Below the pieces are notes generated by a model that saw only the letters and a program-made list of their open reading frames with translations, made no database searches and was not told where the DNA came from. From Phoronis australis (taxonomy: Eukaryota > Phoronida > Phoronidae): a stretch of 64,000 bases of DNA. Below, piece by piece: positions 46,945 to 57,739 of this stretch (within the stretch, counting starts at the first letter, position 1; each line of letters starts with the position of its first letter). A program made the position numbers and the translations under genes. Location of the stretch: NCBI GenBank assembly GCA_002633005.1, contig NMRA01000360.1:61854-125853 (forward strand). Direction: 5' to 3'.

Positions 46945-47707
46945 GTTGCAGACGATATAGTATTCAGCAATTGAAAACTGAGAGAAAGTGTCTTATAATT
47001 TACAGTTTTGTTCCGTTTAGGGCCTGGTTGCATGTGTTAGTTACACTGTTGCAACTGTATTACTTTAAACTATATTCGGAAAGTTTGATGATCGAACCGG
47101 CTGAAGACGTCGAGTCGACATTGACCTACCTTTTGAAGTTTCCATGTCAGAGGTTGCTGTTGAAGTAGTGCGATAGGGGAATACTTAATTACATGGCTGT
47201 ATTTCCCTCGACAAATGGGATAAAGGATAAATATCCTTGCAATGTAAATAACAATGCATCATACAGAACAAATAAGTATTTTGAAACGCACCTGATAGTA
47301 ATAATTGGGTATGTAAGTATCTGGTTTTACAGAAACCTTGAATATGAAAACGTTTTTAATCCATAAATTGGATTTATTGATAAATAAATAACTAATGTTA
47401 TTACATCGAGATAGCTCACTGTGTACTTTTTGCTTGAATGAAATTGAATCTGTTGTCCATGTGCACTGGTCTTGTAACGTTACTCAGAAGTTTTGAACTA
47501 ATGTAAATAACTGGTTAGAAGATGCTGTTGGACATAGTTTAGAACTGTCTATACAATCAGTTCTGTTTGGTGTTCAGCTGGAAGCAGTTTTACAAAGTAT
47601 GGTTCTTTGCCTCGGAAAGTACCACATTTATAAACGAAGGTTAAAGTGCCAATACACCTGCCTTGAAATGTTTAAAAAGGAAGTTGCATTGTACATTTCC
47701 ACTGAAC

Positions 47708-47749
<42 letters not shown>

Positions 47750-47850
47750 GTTCAGTGGAAATGTATATATATATATATACAAACAAAATGAAGTATGGTG
47801 AATTTATAGAGCGCTGGCAGGGTCTTGACCTTGTTTGCTTATTCTGAATG
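46945..47850 (+). pseudogene. Non-LTR retrotransposon 3' coding relic
   Basis: The clearest segment, 47400-47700, reads LLHRDSSLCTFCLNEIESVV, then HVHWSCNVTQKF, a stop, TNVNNWLEDAVG and KYHIYKRRLKCQ. The CxxC...HxxxxC pattern is the zinc-binding motif found after the polymerase in several LINE groups, and the KYHIYK helix is typical of the C-terminus. An expanded TA palindrome (47692-47765) interrupts the end. Upstream DNA to about 46945 is more degraded. Confidence 0.7.
47692..47765. repeat. Perfect palindrome around a TA microsatellite
   Basis: Nineteen bases, tacatttccactgaacggt, are followed by (AT)n and then by the exact reverse complement accgttcagtggaaatgta, after which another short TA run follows. 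The 74-bp block is self-complementary throughout and could extrude as a cruciform. Confidence 0.9.
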
Positions 47851-48338
47851 AATCGTAGCCTCTACTGTGTTTTTTCTCCAATGTCAAATTACCTTTGTAC
47901 ATATCAGCACTGTATGTTAACACCTTAACTGTTCCTTGACTAGAACAAAAAGGTTATTGCATCTGTAATTGAATGATCTGTACCGTACCTATTATATTGA
48001 ATAAAAAACTAGACTTCTATCAGCCCCTCTCACAAGTTTCCTCAAAGACATCGTCTGGGAATAAAATGATATGATACAAGCATCCTTCAAGTCATATTTT
48101 TTAATATTTTTTCATTTACGAATTTTGTTTTGACTATGTAAAAAGTCACCACAAAAGCTTAACCCTGCATTGCACAGATCTTGGTAAAATAATGATTTAC
48201 CAGTAATGCTTAAATTAGAATTGATTCATATCACATGTTTAGCTATGAGAACTTGACAAATTATTTTAATATTAAGGATGTCCAAAACTGTCAGAACATC
48301 ACTGTAAAAAGGGTTACTAATTTTGAATTTTAAACTTT

Positions 48339-48800
48339 TCAGTTGAAAATTGGATGAAAAATTAAGGTCTCCGCCAACACGACTAGAAACATGAGGGTAG
48401 AGTTATTCCCCTCCTGATACTCTAATCTGCTCATGTTGTTTGTTATAAGTGCCAAATGGTTCTTAAACGTGTGCCTTTCTGCGCAGATTGGTTCAACATG
48501 GTTTGTCGTTGCGTTTACTGATTCCGCTCTACCAAGTCTTATGTCGAAAAAATGAATAGCACCATCGGTGAAATTGTACACAGCCGCAAGGTGAAACTCT
48601 CCATCACCGTCTTCATCAACTGTCAACTTCACGATCACAGTAGACACGGTTGTTCAGTTAAAAAAACTACCGGTGGAAATATCTTTTTCTTCAACATCTC
48701 GACCTATGCTCTGCCACTTTTGAGAACATTGAGCATTTTTTTCCCAAGAAAAATTGTTGAATTTATTTGTAGATCAGATGACAAAGGGACAGAATCGAAA
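48339..48800 (-). pseudogene. Possible broken coding exon, unknown protein
   Basis: The minus-strand frame 48339-48647 encodes VIVKLTVDEDGDGEFHLAAV, YNFTDGAIHFFDIRLG and CAERHTFKNHLALI, which look more protein-like than surrounding chance frames. The same frame continues upstream beyond a TGA (IGRDVEEKDISTGSFFN), and a second frame there reads INSTIFLGKKMLNVLKSG. It could be a decayed gene, a processed copy or an unrecognised transposon protein. No family is recognised and no splice sites were confirmed. Confidence 0.3.
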
Positions 48801-50445
48801 TGAATAATGCAGTTGTCTACGTCAGCTTCCATGGAAGCGGCTATATTTAGTCATCAGGGCAAAACGATAAACTGACAGCTAATTAGTTGCTGGAGGTGAT
48901 TAGTTCTGACATCTGTTGGCAAAAAGTAGCAAAATCAGGAGGAATTTTCTGAGTTTAATATCAACGTTTGCCTTTGTCAGAGTAAGAAAAAATATGGTAA
49001 TGGTTTATTATACTCTAAAGAATCCATCCGTGAAAATCGTTGACACATTTGAGCCACATATTTGAAAGATACGTGTTTTCTGATATTTATATTTATTGCA
49101 ACCACAACTGGACTGTTGTATTTACAACAATTTAATGCGATTGGCAATACTAATGTAACAACATTAATTTCCTAGGTAACCATTATCTCTCAGCCAAATT
49201 AGTTCGGCCATGACTTCGTTCAACTTCTCAAGTGCTGAAAATTTAAGAACACAAAATGTGCAAATACATCTCAAACCCTCCTTGCCGATTTTACAGCATA
49301 GATATGATTTAGCAATTGGTAAAGTCTTGAAGTTATTTCCGCTGCGCATGGTCTAGTAATTAACTGCGCCGAAGTTTTGTGCAGACAAGACCGGGCGTTC
49401 TTTCGGAAAATGTCAGTTCAGGCACAGTGAAATCCAAATATACGCCCAGGTGTTTGTTTATACATGATGTATCAATACTGTAGCCGGCGCGCAAACTGAG
49501 ACCAAGTGTGGCAATGCACAACATTGTCGATATATGGTTGTCTCCACATGGAGGGACTTATTGTTGAAAATTTACTTTAGTTATGGTTTTGGTGTTCATT
49601 TCCTATGAAATTGTTGTAAGTAATTTTCTCAATAAATGCACTGACCGTATTTGCGGAAGATTTTCCTTATATACGCCAACTGGTCTTACCTAAAGATGAA
49701 CTGCACAAAACTCCGGCAAGGCTAAAGAGCACAGCTGGTTCTGGTCTTTACCTCAACTCATCTCGAAATCTACGCTTATTCAGTAAAAGACAAAAAGCGC
49801 CCTCTCGCTTCAAGTTCAGCCAACGTATCGTGTTTTTTTTGGAAAAAAAACTCCACAAAGGAACGTTGACAAAGCAGCTTTAACATTCATTGCTCTTGGG
49901 GACAGACGTACCTTGACCGCGACGCGATTTTTCTGCGAAATTGTATTCGTCAAATACTATTCTGAGGATACCAGAATCATTTTGTTGGCCAAATCTGCTA
50001 TTCTGAAGAAAAATATTCGATCACCATTATGCAACATTCTGGATTGTGACTCCATTTCCATATTTTTTGTCGCCACTGGGACAAAAAGAATACTTCTACT
50101 CCCATAAGCACCTCCCACTCCACTAGCACCTTTTAAGGGTGAAGTGTAAATAAAAAAAACTTGCATCCTTTTTGCTCGTCTCAAAGGGATTTGCTTTTTT
50201 GTAAAAGTGAGCAACTAAAAGAACGCACGCACCACCGACTCGATGTTAAAAAAACCAGACCAGAACCAACTATACTGTTTGGCCAAATTTCAAGGCGACT
50301 GATGTTAACCATTAAGACAATAATTATGGGTGGAAAAACTGAAAGTGTTCTCAAGCGCTTCAACGCTGTTGTAACCAAATTTCTCGATTTTTCTGTATAC
50401 CCTTTAAAGCTACAAAAGTGAATTTTTTCTTGCACGACGGCAGCT
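48801..50445. other. Intergenic, no feature seen
   Basis: About 1.6 kb without supported features. Overlapping frames at 49913-50435 lack motifs. Confidence 0.4.
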
Positions 50446-50449
50446 CTTT

Positions 50450-50954
50450 GTCAGATTGCCCGTCGTGACAGTGCAGCGAATCTATGAACAATTAAATTTA
50501 ACTTGTTAAATGCATTTATCGTCATTATTTTGACACTTGTCTCTTTATTTTGAGACCAGTCCTTAGGGTTTATTTTGCATTACTCATCTCTATTTATAGC
50601 CTCTAGGGCCTACTTTTGTATTCATACGTTTCTCTACGCGACTCCTGATTGGTCGCCCGTATTTCCTTTGTTCTGTTGAACATGGTCTCTCATTCAGCCA
50701 CCTACCTCGTCATCTACAAGACCTACGNGTATACTTTTCCTGTTAGGTTTTTCAAGTTTTGTTTTCATGTTCTGTACTTTTCCTTTAAGCCCTTCAGGCA
50801 GTTCTTTTGTTTTGTTCCCTCTTGCAGGGCTATTCATTGTACACGCCGGTGGGCGTTTTTGCATGCCCATCTTGCAGAGTCGTAGTTAGTTTTATCTATT
50901 ACGTCATAATAAATGACACTATTCGCAATCCTCCTCTTGTTTTACTCTGCAACA
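50450..50954 (+). repeat. Possible solo LTR
   Basis: The block opens with an inverted pair (cacgacggc ... cccgtcgtg). It has pyrimidine-rich DNA in its second half, an AATAAA-type signal at about 50910, and ends about 45 bp later with ctctgcaaca. The order resembles a retroviral-type LTR with a short U5 ending in CA. No matching partner LTR, primer-binding site or clean target duplication was found. An N lies at 50728. Weak call. Confidence 0.3.
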
Positions 50955-51670
50955 TAGCTCGTGGCGTACCCCGGGCAAAATAGATTACGATAAATATTGT
51001 AATTTGTAAACAAAGCTGATCAGCACGTCAAGAGCATTTTAGGTTCAAAAATCTCAGACGGTACCCGCTTCTTCTAAAACGAGCGAGTTTGCCCGGGAAA
51101 CTGATTAGGTTACAGTGCTGTTATTTCGGTTACTATTCTCGTATTGATAGTGTATTGTAAAGGTTTCCAAGAAAACTCACGCAGACAGTGGTTGGCGATT
51201 TTGATGTAGTTATTGCAGCAGATGACTTTGTCTTGGGGACATGACGTCCTAATGGTTTCTTGTCGATACCGAGTCTCGTAGAAAGTGGCTTGTCTGAAAA
51301 CATTTATGCACAACTGTTTTTAAATGATAAACCTTGCATCAGAGGTCCGCTGATAGCACATCACGTTTGCACAACAAAGATATAAAAATCCAATACCTTT
51401 TCCTTGAATGTTTTACTGTCATAATTCGCGGTTGCAGATATATAGGTCACCACTTTCAAACTAATTAGTTGACAACGGAGTCGACGCTGGCGCTGGAATT
51501 TGAACAAAGTTAAACACCTTTTTACAACTAATAAAATTAGTTACAACCTGTTAAGGTGCAGGATGTTCTGGTGCAATTGTTAATAGAAACGCGAACCGTT
51601 CTGGAACACCGGCTTATTGTGGGATCAGAAAACAGCGCAAGTAGATTACTTTGTTCCTGGTGTGCGTTCA
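50955..51670. other. Intergenic, no feature seen
   Basis: Nothing recognised. Confidence 0.4.
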
Positions 51671-51671
51671 C

Positions 51672-51798
51672 TAACGCTAGGACCTATGCTAGGACCTACC
51701 TAAAATCCAGCCAAAGTCATGAGTTCTCATTTAAAATACACGGCAATATCTCACTTAATCTTGTGAAGTCTTGCTTTTTAGCGAAGTCCTAGCGCTGC
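51672..51798 (+). mobile_element. MITE, ~125 bp, AGCGCTAGGAC-type termini
   Basis: The left end, acgctaggacctatgctagg, and the right end, gcgaagtcctagcgctg, are inverted repeats with the core gctaggac. The interior (cagccaaagtcatgag, catttaaaatacacgg) is shared in reverse with 4005-4110. It is too small to code for anything. Confidence 0.7.
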
Positions 51799-52580
51799 TG
51801 AAAGGGAGCCTGGTGTATGGGAGTCACAGCGTGGCCATGAGCGCAACAGAAACAAAACGAAAACAAGTTGAACGTATATAGGAGGTGTCATGAACGCATA
51901 GACATTAGAGACGTCAAATTCGAACCATCTGTGACATCATAGACTATAGTACCTATGGTGACATCATAGATGGCAGCAGATTCCGAGATTGTCCCGCGAA
52001 CTGATACCATTTTTGCCTAATTCTTCAAATTTAACAGCACAATTGAGCGCATGTCGGAAAATTTTTCACCAAGCACAACTCTCAAGGACTCACAAATTCA
52101 GGTGTGTTTGAGCTATTACTGACAAAATCTTAAAACTGCGTTTCTGTTGTAAAAATCTTTTGTTTTCATGATAGGACATGTATGCTGTTACCAGGAATAT
52201 CGTATAAATCCCCTGTATGTCAAAAAACACGTCAATAAGTCGTAAATGTTATTGAGGCTGGACAACCCTGAAATTCAAGAATGGCGCGCAAGGATTCCAT
52301 TCAAAAATAGGCCAATCACGTAATGACAAGATCAAGTGTGCATTTTGGGAGTTGAACGAGCTAAAACCACTTGACAGTTATCCTGTCGCATTGCATAACT
52401 CGTGTGCAATGCTTACTGCTTTATTTACTATTTACCGACTTATTTGACTTCATTTCGGATTTGCATAGATATAAAAATGTTTTTAAATACTGGAAAGTGA
52501 CTGGCTAAATGGCGCGAAAAGCAGCTTTAAACATATGCCACACAGTTACTCAGTTCAGTTGGTCGACAAACTTGACAACT
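51799..52580. other. Intergenic, no feature seen
   Basis: No gene. A small duplication, tgacatcatagac / tgacatcatagat, lies near 51930-51970. Confidence 0.4.
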
Positions 52581-52585
52581 TAGAC

Positions 52586-52652
52586 CTCTCTCTCCCTCCC
52601 TCCCTCCCTCCCTCCCTCCCTCCTCCCTCCCTCCTTCCCCCTCTCTCTCTTC
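52586..52652. repeat. CT/CCCT microsatellite
   Basis: About 65 bp of pure pyrimidine: (ct)n, then (ccct)n interrupted once or twice, then (ct)n. Confidence 0.95.
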
Positions 52653-52711
52653 TCGTTTCCAGTCCTACGGCATCTTATCGCAACCCACGCTTAACTCACA
52701 NGTAATAGACC

Positions 52712-52860
52712 CTGCTTCTGGAGCAACGCTTCCATCCAAGGAAACCACATTTGGTGTAGTACTTCTGGTTGTGTTGTGTGGTAGTGTAGCGGAGAACAGA
52801 GTATGTGTTCACCACTACTTTTGTAGGGTTGATGGAGCAACACCAGTGGTCACTGCAGCC
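52712..52860. repeat. Dispersed repeat, copy 2
   Basis: The strings ccacatttggtgtagtactt, gtgttgtgtggtagtgta and ggagcaacaccagtgg match 14610-14745 in order and spacing. An unresolved base is just upstream at 52701. Confidence 0.55.
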
Positions 52861-52924
52861 AAGGGAAAACAACTTCAGTCATAATTTTAAACAATGATAG
52901 CAGTGATGGGTTTTGTTGCCTATA

Positions 52925-53135
52925 ATAAAAAATAATTGAAGGCGGTCTGGTACACGTTGTAGCAGACGTGCGCCGGCCGCTCAGATGAGCCCATTGCACT
53001 GATCACGTGTAGTTAAAACCGAGCTGAGAAGCTAGAAACCTGACTCAAGGGTCTAGCAGTGTACCCCAGTGGGACTCGAACCCACGACATTGAGTAAAAG
53101 AAGCAGACACCTATCCCACTAGGCCGCACTGTCTC
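52925..53135 (-). repeat. tRNA-derived SINE
   Basis: Read on the minus strand, the head is a tRNA-like segment (53130 to 53060): tagtgggataggtgtctgc, then gtcgtgggttcgagtcccac, with a correct B-box and paired T-stem. The body follows with gtgcaatgggctcatctgag and ggccggcgcacgtctgc, and the tail is attattttttattata. The acceptor stem does not pair, so this is a SINE rather than a tRNA gene. A tail fragment of the same family lies at 43425-43525. Confidence 0.75.
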
Positions 53136-53319
53136 TTTTTAGCACAGCAATGGTAATTGAATGTCGTGACTGATAATACAGAAACAGGTGAACACTATTT
53201 TATACGTACTCACCTCATAGACGATGAGTTCACGGATATATTGAGGTATATTGCAAAGACTGATTTGGTTTCAATGTTGAATATTTTTTTGGCATTCGGT
53301 TAAATCATCGAAAACTTAC

Positions 53320-53555
53320 TTTTTCCCCACTGAGCCACTTTTCGACACAACTCTCGCAGAAGACGTCATGGTCTTAACAGCAGTTATAGGGGTTTTGTCC
53401 ACAGCTTTGAGAACATTTTGTAGATTTTTCGGTAACTTGTTGAAATCAACAGTTTCCAACGTTTTCCTCTGAGACGCGGACAACGAGTTTAGGTCGGCTG
53501 CGTGTAACTGGCGTTCCAGCCAGACGACCAGAAGTAAAAAAAGAATAGACTTCAT
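53320..53555 (-). CDS. Secreted peptide, paralogue of the 15-kb gene (first exon)
   Basis: The ATG at 53555 begins a signal peptide (MKSILFLLLVVWLERQLHA), followed by a domain with LSASQRKTLETVDFNKLPKN and LQNVLKAVDK. This aligns without gaps to the repeat at 15.7-15.9 kb (LTANEINALRALKFEDLPKH, LQDVITAYEK). The exon ends GGG AAA AA followed by gtaagt, a phase-2 donor as in the other gene. The same frame is open upstream to 53708, but the start at 53555 places the hydrophobic core correctly. The region after the domain is Ser/Thr/Val-rich and basic (ITAVKTMTSSARVV). The following exon was not found; a SINE lies where the downstream intron would be. The family is unknown to me. Confidence 0.7.
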
Positions 53556-53559
53556 TACA

Positions 53560-55805
53560 GCAACTTTCAAATGGCAACAAGCAAACAGGTGACACGAGAA
53601 TTTGCAGTCGCCCAGGTGGCCGCAGATAGCTAATGTACAACTGCGCACGCTCTTCTCGCAAAGTGATAAGACCTTATACTGCACTTTGGCAACAAGTGGC
53701 TGACACACACACGCACAGACACACGCACAAGGATGGCATTATAAATAAAATCTCGTATCACGAATTTCAAAATTCACAATCTGTGTTGAAATATAAATTT
53801 TGGTTTAGCTAGTTCTTTTACTAATGGGAATTTATTAATGGCTTTTACTCGTAAAATTCAGCGTCTGATCTCAAATTGTGACTTATGCCCTGCGTCTAGA
53901 ACTTGGCAACTGGTATTATTGAGAACCAAGCCCAAACATCCAGATATAACGTAATTCAATCCCACTTGAACGCGGCTTTCCATCAGTGGTGTGTTCAGCA
54001 AAAATCTTTGGTACTGAAATATTCTATGTTTGCATGTCTGTGGTTATATGTACATGAACGCCAGCGACCCTTTATTATATTTCATTTACTGGTGCAAAAT
54101 TGAGTTTCTAATTTTGTTGTACCCAGATGATTTTGTATTTGTCTTATCAACTAATGTAGGACATCTACAGGTATCTGGGTTCATTGTCATTGGCATTGGG
54201 AAATTAGCTCTTTCTAACCATGAACTAAATGATCGACGCGATACACAAACTTATTCCTCCTTGAACTTCAAAATCCAGCATCTGTACTTTTTTTGTAAAA
54301 ACAAACGAAACTAGTTTAAATATTTTCACAGATCTTGAAGAACCTGCGTGTTGCAGATACAGACAGACAATTTTCAAAATTATTATGCTCCGTGTGGGAT
54401 CGACTACGTAAACATTTTACCAGCGATTACGATAAACAATCTGAAATAACAGGTGTTCAGGTTTGAATCGAATAAGCCACGCAACGATGCGGATTCAACC
54501 AGCAGAGGGAGTCATTCGGTTCCTTAAGGTTTTTCACATATGTACGAGTCAACAGCATCTCCTATGTATCTTTACGTAGTGCATCTTTATATTTACGATG
54601 GTGCATTGTGGTCTTTAATTCTTCTTTATCGTTTTTAATCTTTGTTAAGGAGCTCTCCAAAGTAATTAATGAAAGTTTCACAATAGCCACACAGGTTGCA
54701 AAATCTGGTCCTAACTGTTAATGGTAATATTGGTGATAAGTCGGGGAATGAAGACCAAATTTCACGACATAACTTATCGTACTGTTAATGGCTAGGCAAA
54801 AACTGTGGGTCAACTGGGTGGCATAGATGTTTTGAGACAAAACTGGATCTATGCGTATTTTTAAGTTGTTCACATGCTTCTGTATACTCTGAATAAATTA
54901 GGACTGTCCTCGGTGACTATGTTCACAAAAGCACTTGACTTGGTATTGTGAAGGCATCAGTTTGAATCAGAACGTATCAAGCCGGTCTTTCCCACAGCAT
55001 GATTGGACTTTGTGTCATAGTTTATCATCTCGGAAAATAACAAGTGGTTGACGATGTGGTGAATAATATGCAACAAGCAATCCAAATATCGAATGTTCTG
55101 TTCAAAATGCGGTAGTGTTAATCAAATACGTGAACACTAACATTGCGTTGTCTCATAAGTGTGTACAATGAACAAAAAATGGCTTCTTAAAAGAAATGTG
55201 GAGAGATAAATAGCCAGTTTGAAATTAGAATTAGTCGTGAGTGAAACAGTCGCCACCTTTTGTCGCAAACTAGAACTGTTATAATACGGTCATGCGCATA
55301 AGTACGGGATTACGCATAGATTTATCGTAACATCCGATTCTGAACATTTATCGAACCTGTATCTCATTTCGAGAAAGAGAAGTATGAAAGTCGTAGGTAA
55401 GTTTCTGCGCTGTTTATCTTTTATGTAAAGCTACGCGCTTGTAGGTCTACAAAAACGGCATGTATGGACTTTAAGGTTTAAGTGGCAAAATGAGCTATTG
55501 TGTTGATTCGTGGTTAGAAATGCTAGAACCGTGGACTCGGTTAACTTGCATTTAAACTAATCCGCAGCGTAAACTACGACATTAAACCAGGAAACAGTTA
55601 TGAAAAGCAGACAATTACTGATGAAATGTAAAAACTTAAGTTAATTTAAGGATTTCAATATTTTCATTCATTATTCGCAGCATGATCAGTTAGGTTTACG
55701 TGGATGCAATAATAGTATTGACTGGAAAGTTCTATCAGTATTGACAGGAACCAAAATATGTTATCAAACCATTGAACTTGTCGTGGATAACGGATCTGAC
55801 GATAT
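53560..55805. other. Intergenic, no feature seen
   Basis: About 2.2 kb upstream of the secreted-peptide exon. No convincing promoter element was read, and the open frames show no motif. Confidence 0.4.
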
Positions 55806-55812
55806 GTAGTAC

Positions 55813-56681
55813 GCAGTGGCGGATCTAGGATATCACAAGGGGGGGCCAACCTTTTTTTTCTGTAAGTATTTGCGAAAACCACGATTGTAGATGCGCATAG
55901 CACCAAATAGGTGGAGGTCGGGAAGGGGGTTTGCCCCCCTCCCGACCTCCCGCCCAGGAAATTTTTCTGTTTTTTCCTCTAAAAATCAAGCATTTTCCTT
56001 GATTCTTGAAGTATTATCCAACAAAAAAGGCAAAAAAACAGAAGAAAAACCAAAAAAAAAAACACGGAGAACGTGTCAAACAGCGAAAACAGAAAATACC
56101 ACAGACTCGAACTCATGACCTGGCGGATAGCGCGTGCTTTACCACTACACCACCACAATTTAACTTCTACTGTACTAAAAGACCTACTTGTCTGTGGTCC
56201 ACAGCATTTGTGCGCGAAACCTACTTCTTTTTGTAATGTTTATTACACGTTTTATATTTTGTGCAATCGGTTCATAACAAATTTGTTACATTTAAAATAG
56301 TCTTCAATCAGAAAAAAAGATCAAATCCGTGTTTCTTATTGTCAATAATGACGGGATTGCTTTGGAAATCGTCTTAAGGTTTGACAAGGAGAGAGTTATG
56401 AGTTTCTGAGTGATTCACTAAGGCTTCGATTAAAATTCACATCTTACCAACAGCTTCTGTTTTTTCATCGTCACTCAGGTTCCATTTTCTTTAAAAAATG
56501 AAGTAACTTTCTTCATTACACAGTGGAGCAGACGACAGAAACGGAGTCGTAGTGCGCAGCGCCACTGCCGGTTGCCTGGGATATCGCGANTCTTGTTTCA
56601 TCCGTATGATTTTAATTACCGGGGTTAATTAATAAACTTGCGGCAGCCAAGGGGGGGCACCCCCCCTAAATCCGCCCTATG
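55813..56681. mobile_element. hAT-like non-autonomous element with internal tRNA-like segment
   Basis: The left end cagtggcggatctagg and the right end cctaaatccgccctatg are inverted repeats of ~16 bp with two to three differences, each next to a G- or C-run (gggggggcc, ccccccc). CAGTGGCGGAT-type ends are typical of hAT-like MITEs in marine animals (established pattern, recalled). The flanks tagtacg and tacgtacg could be a decayed 8-bp target duplication. It has no transposase. A tRNA-like stretch lies inside at 56092-56158. Confidence 0.65.
56092..56158 (-). repeat. tRNA-like segment inside the hAT-like element
   Basis: On the minus strand tggtgtagtggtaaagcacg fits an A-box and catgagttcgagtctgtg fits a B-box at tRNA spacing. 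No acceptor stem is formed, so it is a pol III promoter-like part of a repeat rather than a tRNA gene. Confidence 0.6.
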
Positions 56682-56684
56682 CTA

Positions 56685-57735
56685 CGTACGTATGTTTTCA
56701 ACACAGCGCCAACTGGAGAAACAAAAGAAATCGGTAAGTGTTCAGAACCACATGACGTCTGTTGGCTTTATGTAGAACTGAAGAACGCTCATGACAATTT
56801 ACTAAAGTTAACCGGTACTTGATCAATATTTTTAGAATTAATTCAGTTCTATGGCAGTGTGGGTCAATAACTAGCAAGTTTAGCAAAAAGGCATAATTGA
56901 CTCTGGTCCCTGTGATTTTTGGAAAATCGAGTAGGTGCTGTTGTACGTTTTTAATTACTCATTTTTCCCAAAAATCTACTCGAGACAAAACAAAAATGGT
57001 GAGGGATTTATTTCTCGTGAGTTTTTTACTCAACTGGCTTAACTAGACGGATTGGCAAAAACGACCGACGAGAATCGCAGCTAATGTACACAACAGACAA
57101 AAGCGCAAATGTTAAAGTCGTAGCAAGTGTTGCGGCATTTTGTCCCGTCTTCATGACGATCACTTTTAAACTGTGCATCGCTATCTAAGTGGCTAAACCA
57201 AGGTCTGTGAACTTTTCGAGAGCCATCCAGTACATCTTTTAGTGGTCAATATACACCGTTTGGCAAATCCTATCGTGCCCAACCTTACTTACCATTGCTA
57301 TAAAGAACACGAGAGCTTTGCTGAAATTGATACGTGCCGGCGCTTTTATTATTTCAGCCAGTGAACGTAGGTCTCGAAATGAGTCGAGGTACAGACCACC
57401 ACCAACTATGTTTTTTTACGTCAGTTGTGAAGCAAGTAAAAATGGCAATCTTTCAGTGAGGCATTTGGACAAAATTGCGCGTGCGTGTTCGTGTGGAAAA
57501 CATTTTCATCATTTTTGTAGATAACTATGTCAATATATAATGCGAGATAGATATCTACTTAAAAAGTATAGCTATTAGAGGATCGAAACAATCTCTAACT
57601 CGGACTCGGCTTAGTATCTCTTCAAATCGTAACTCGTTTCTCTCTCAGGTTATTTGTGCGTGTACAGGTGTTGCTAAAACTCATGTAATGAAAATTTCAT
57701 GAAGCAACTTTGACCACTTGTTGTCTTATGTCATT
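56685..57735. other. Upstream region of the ShKT gene
   Basis: This should hold the first exon and promoter of the gene starting at 57740. Candidate start codons at about 57690 and 57699 run into stops within a few codons, so the true first exon was not identified. Confidence 0.4.
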
Positions 57736-57739
57736 CTAG

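Noticed and set aside
53060-53130. Functional tRNA gene on the minus strand
   Set aside because: The B-box and T-stem are good, but the acceptor stem does not pair and the sequence continues into a SINE body and tail.
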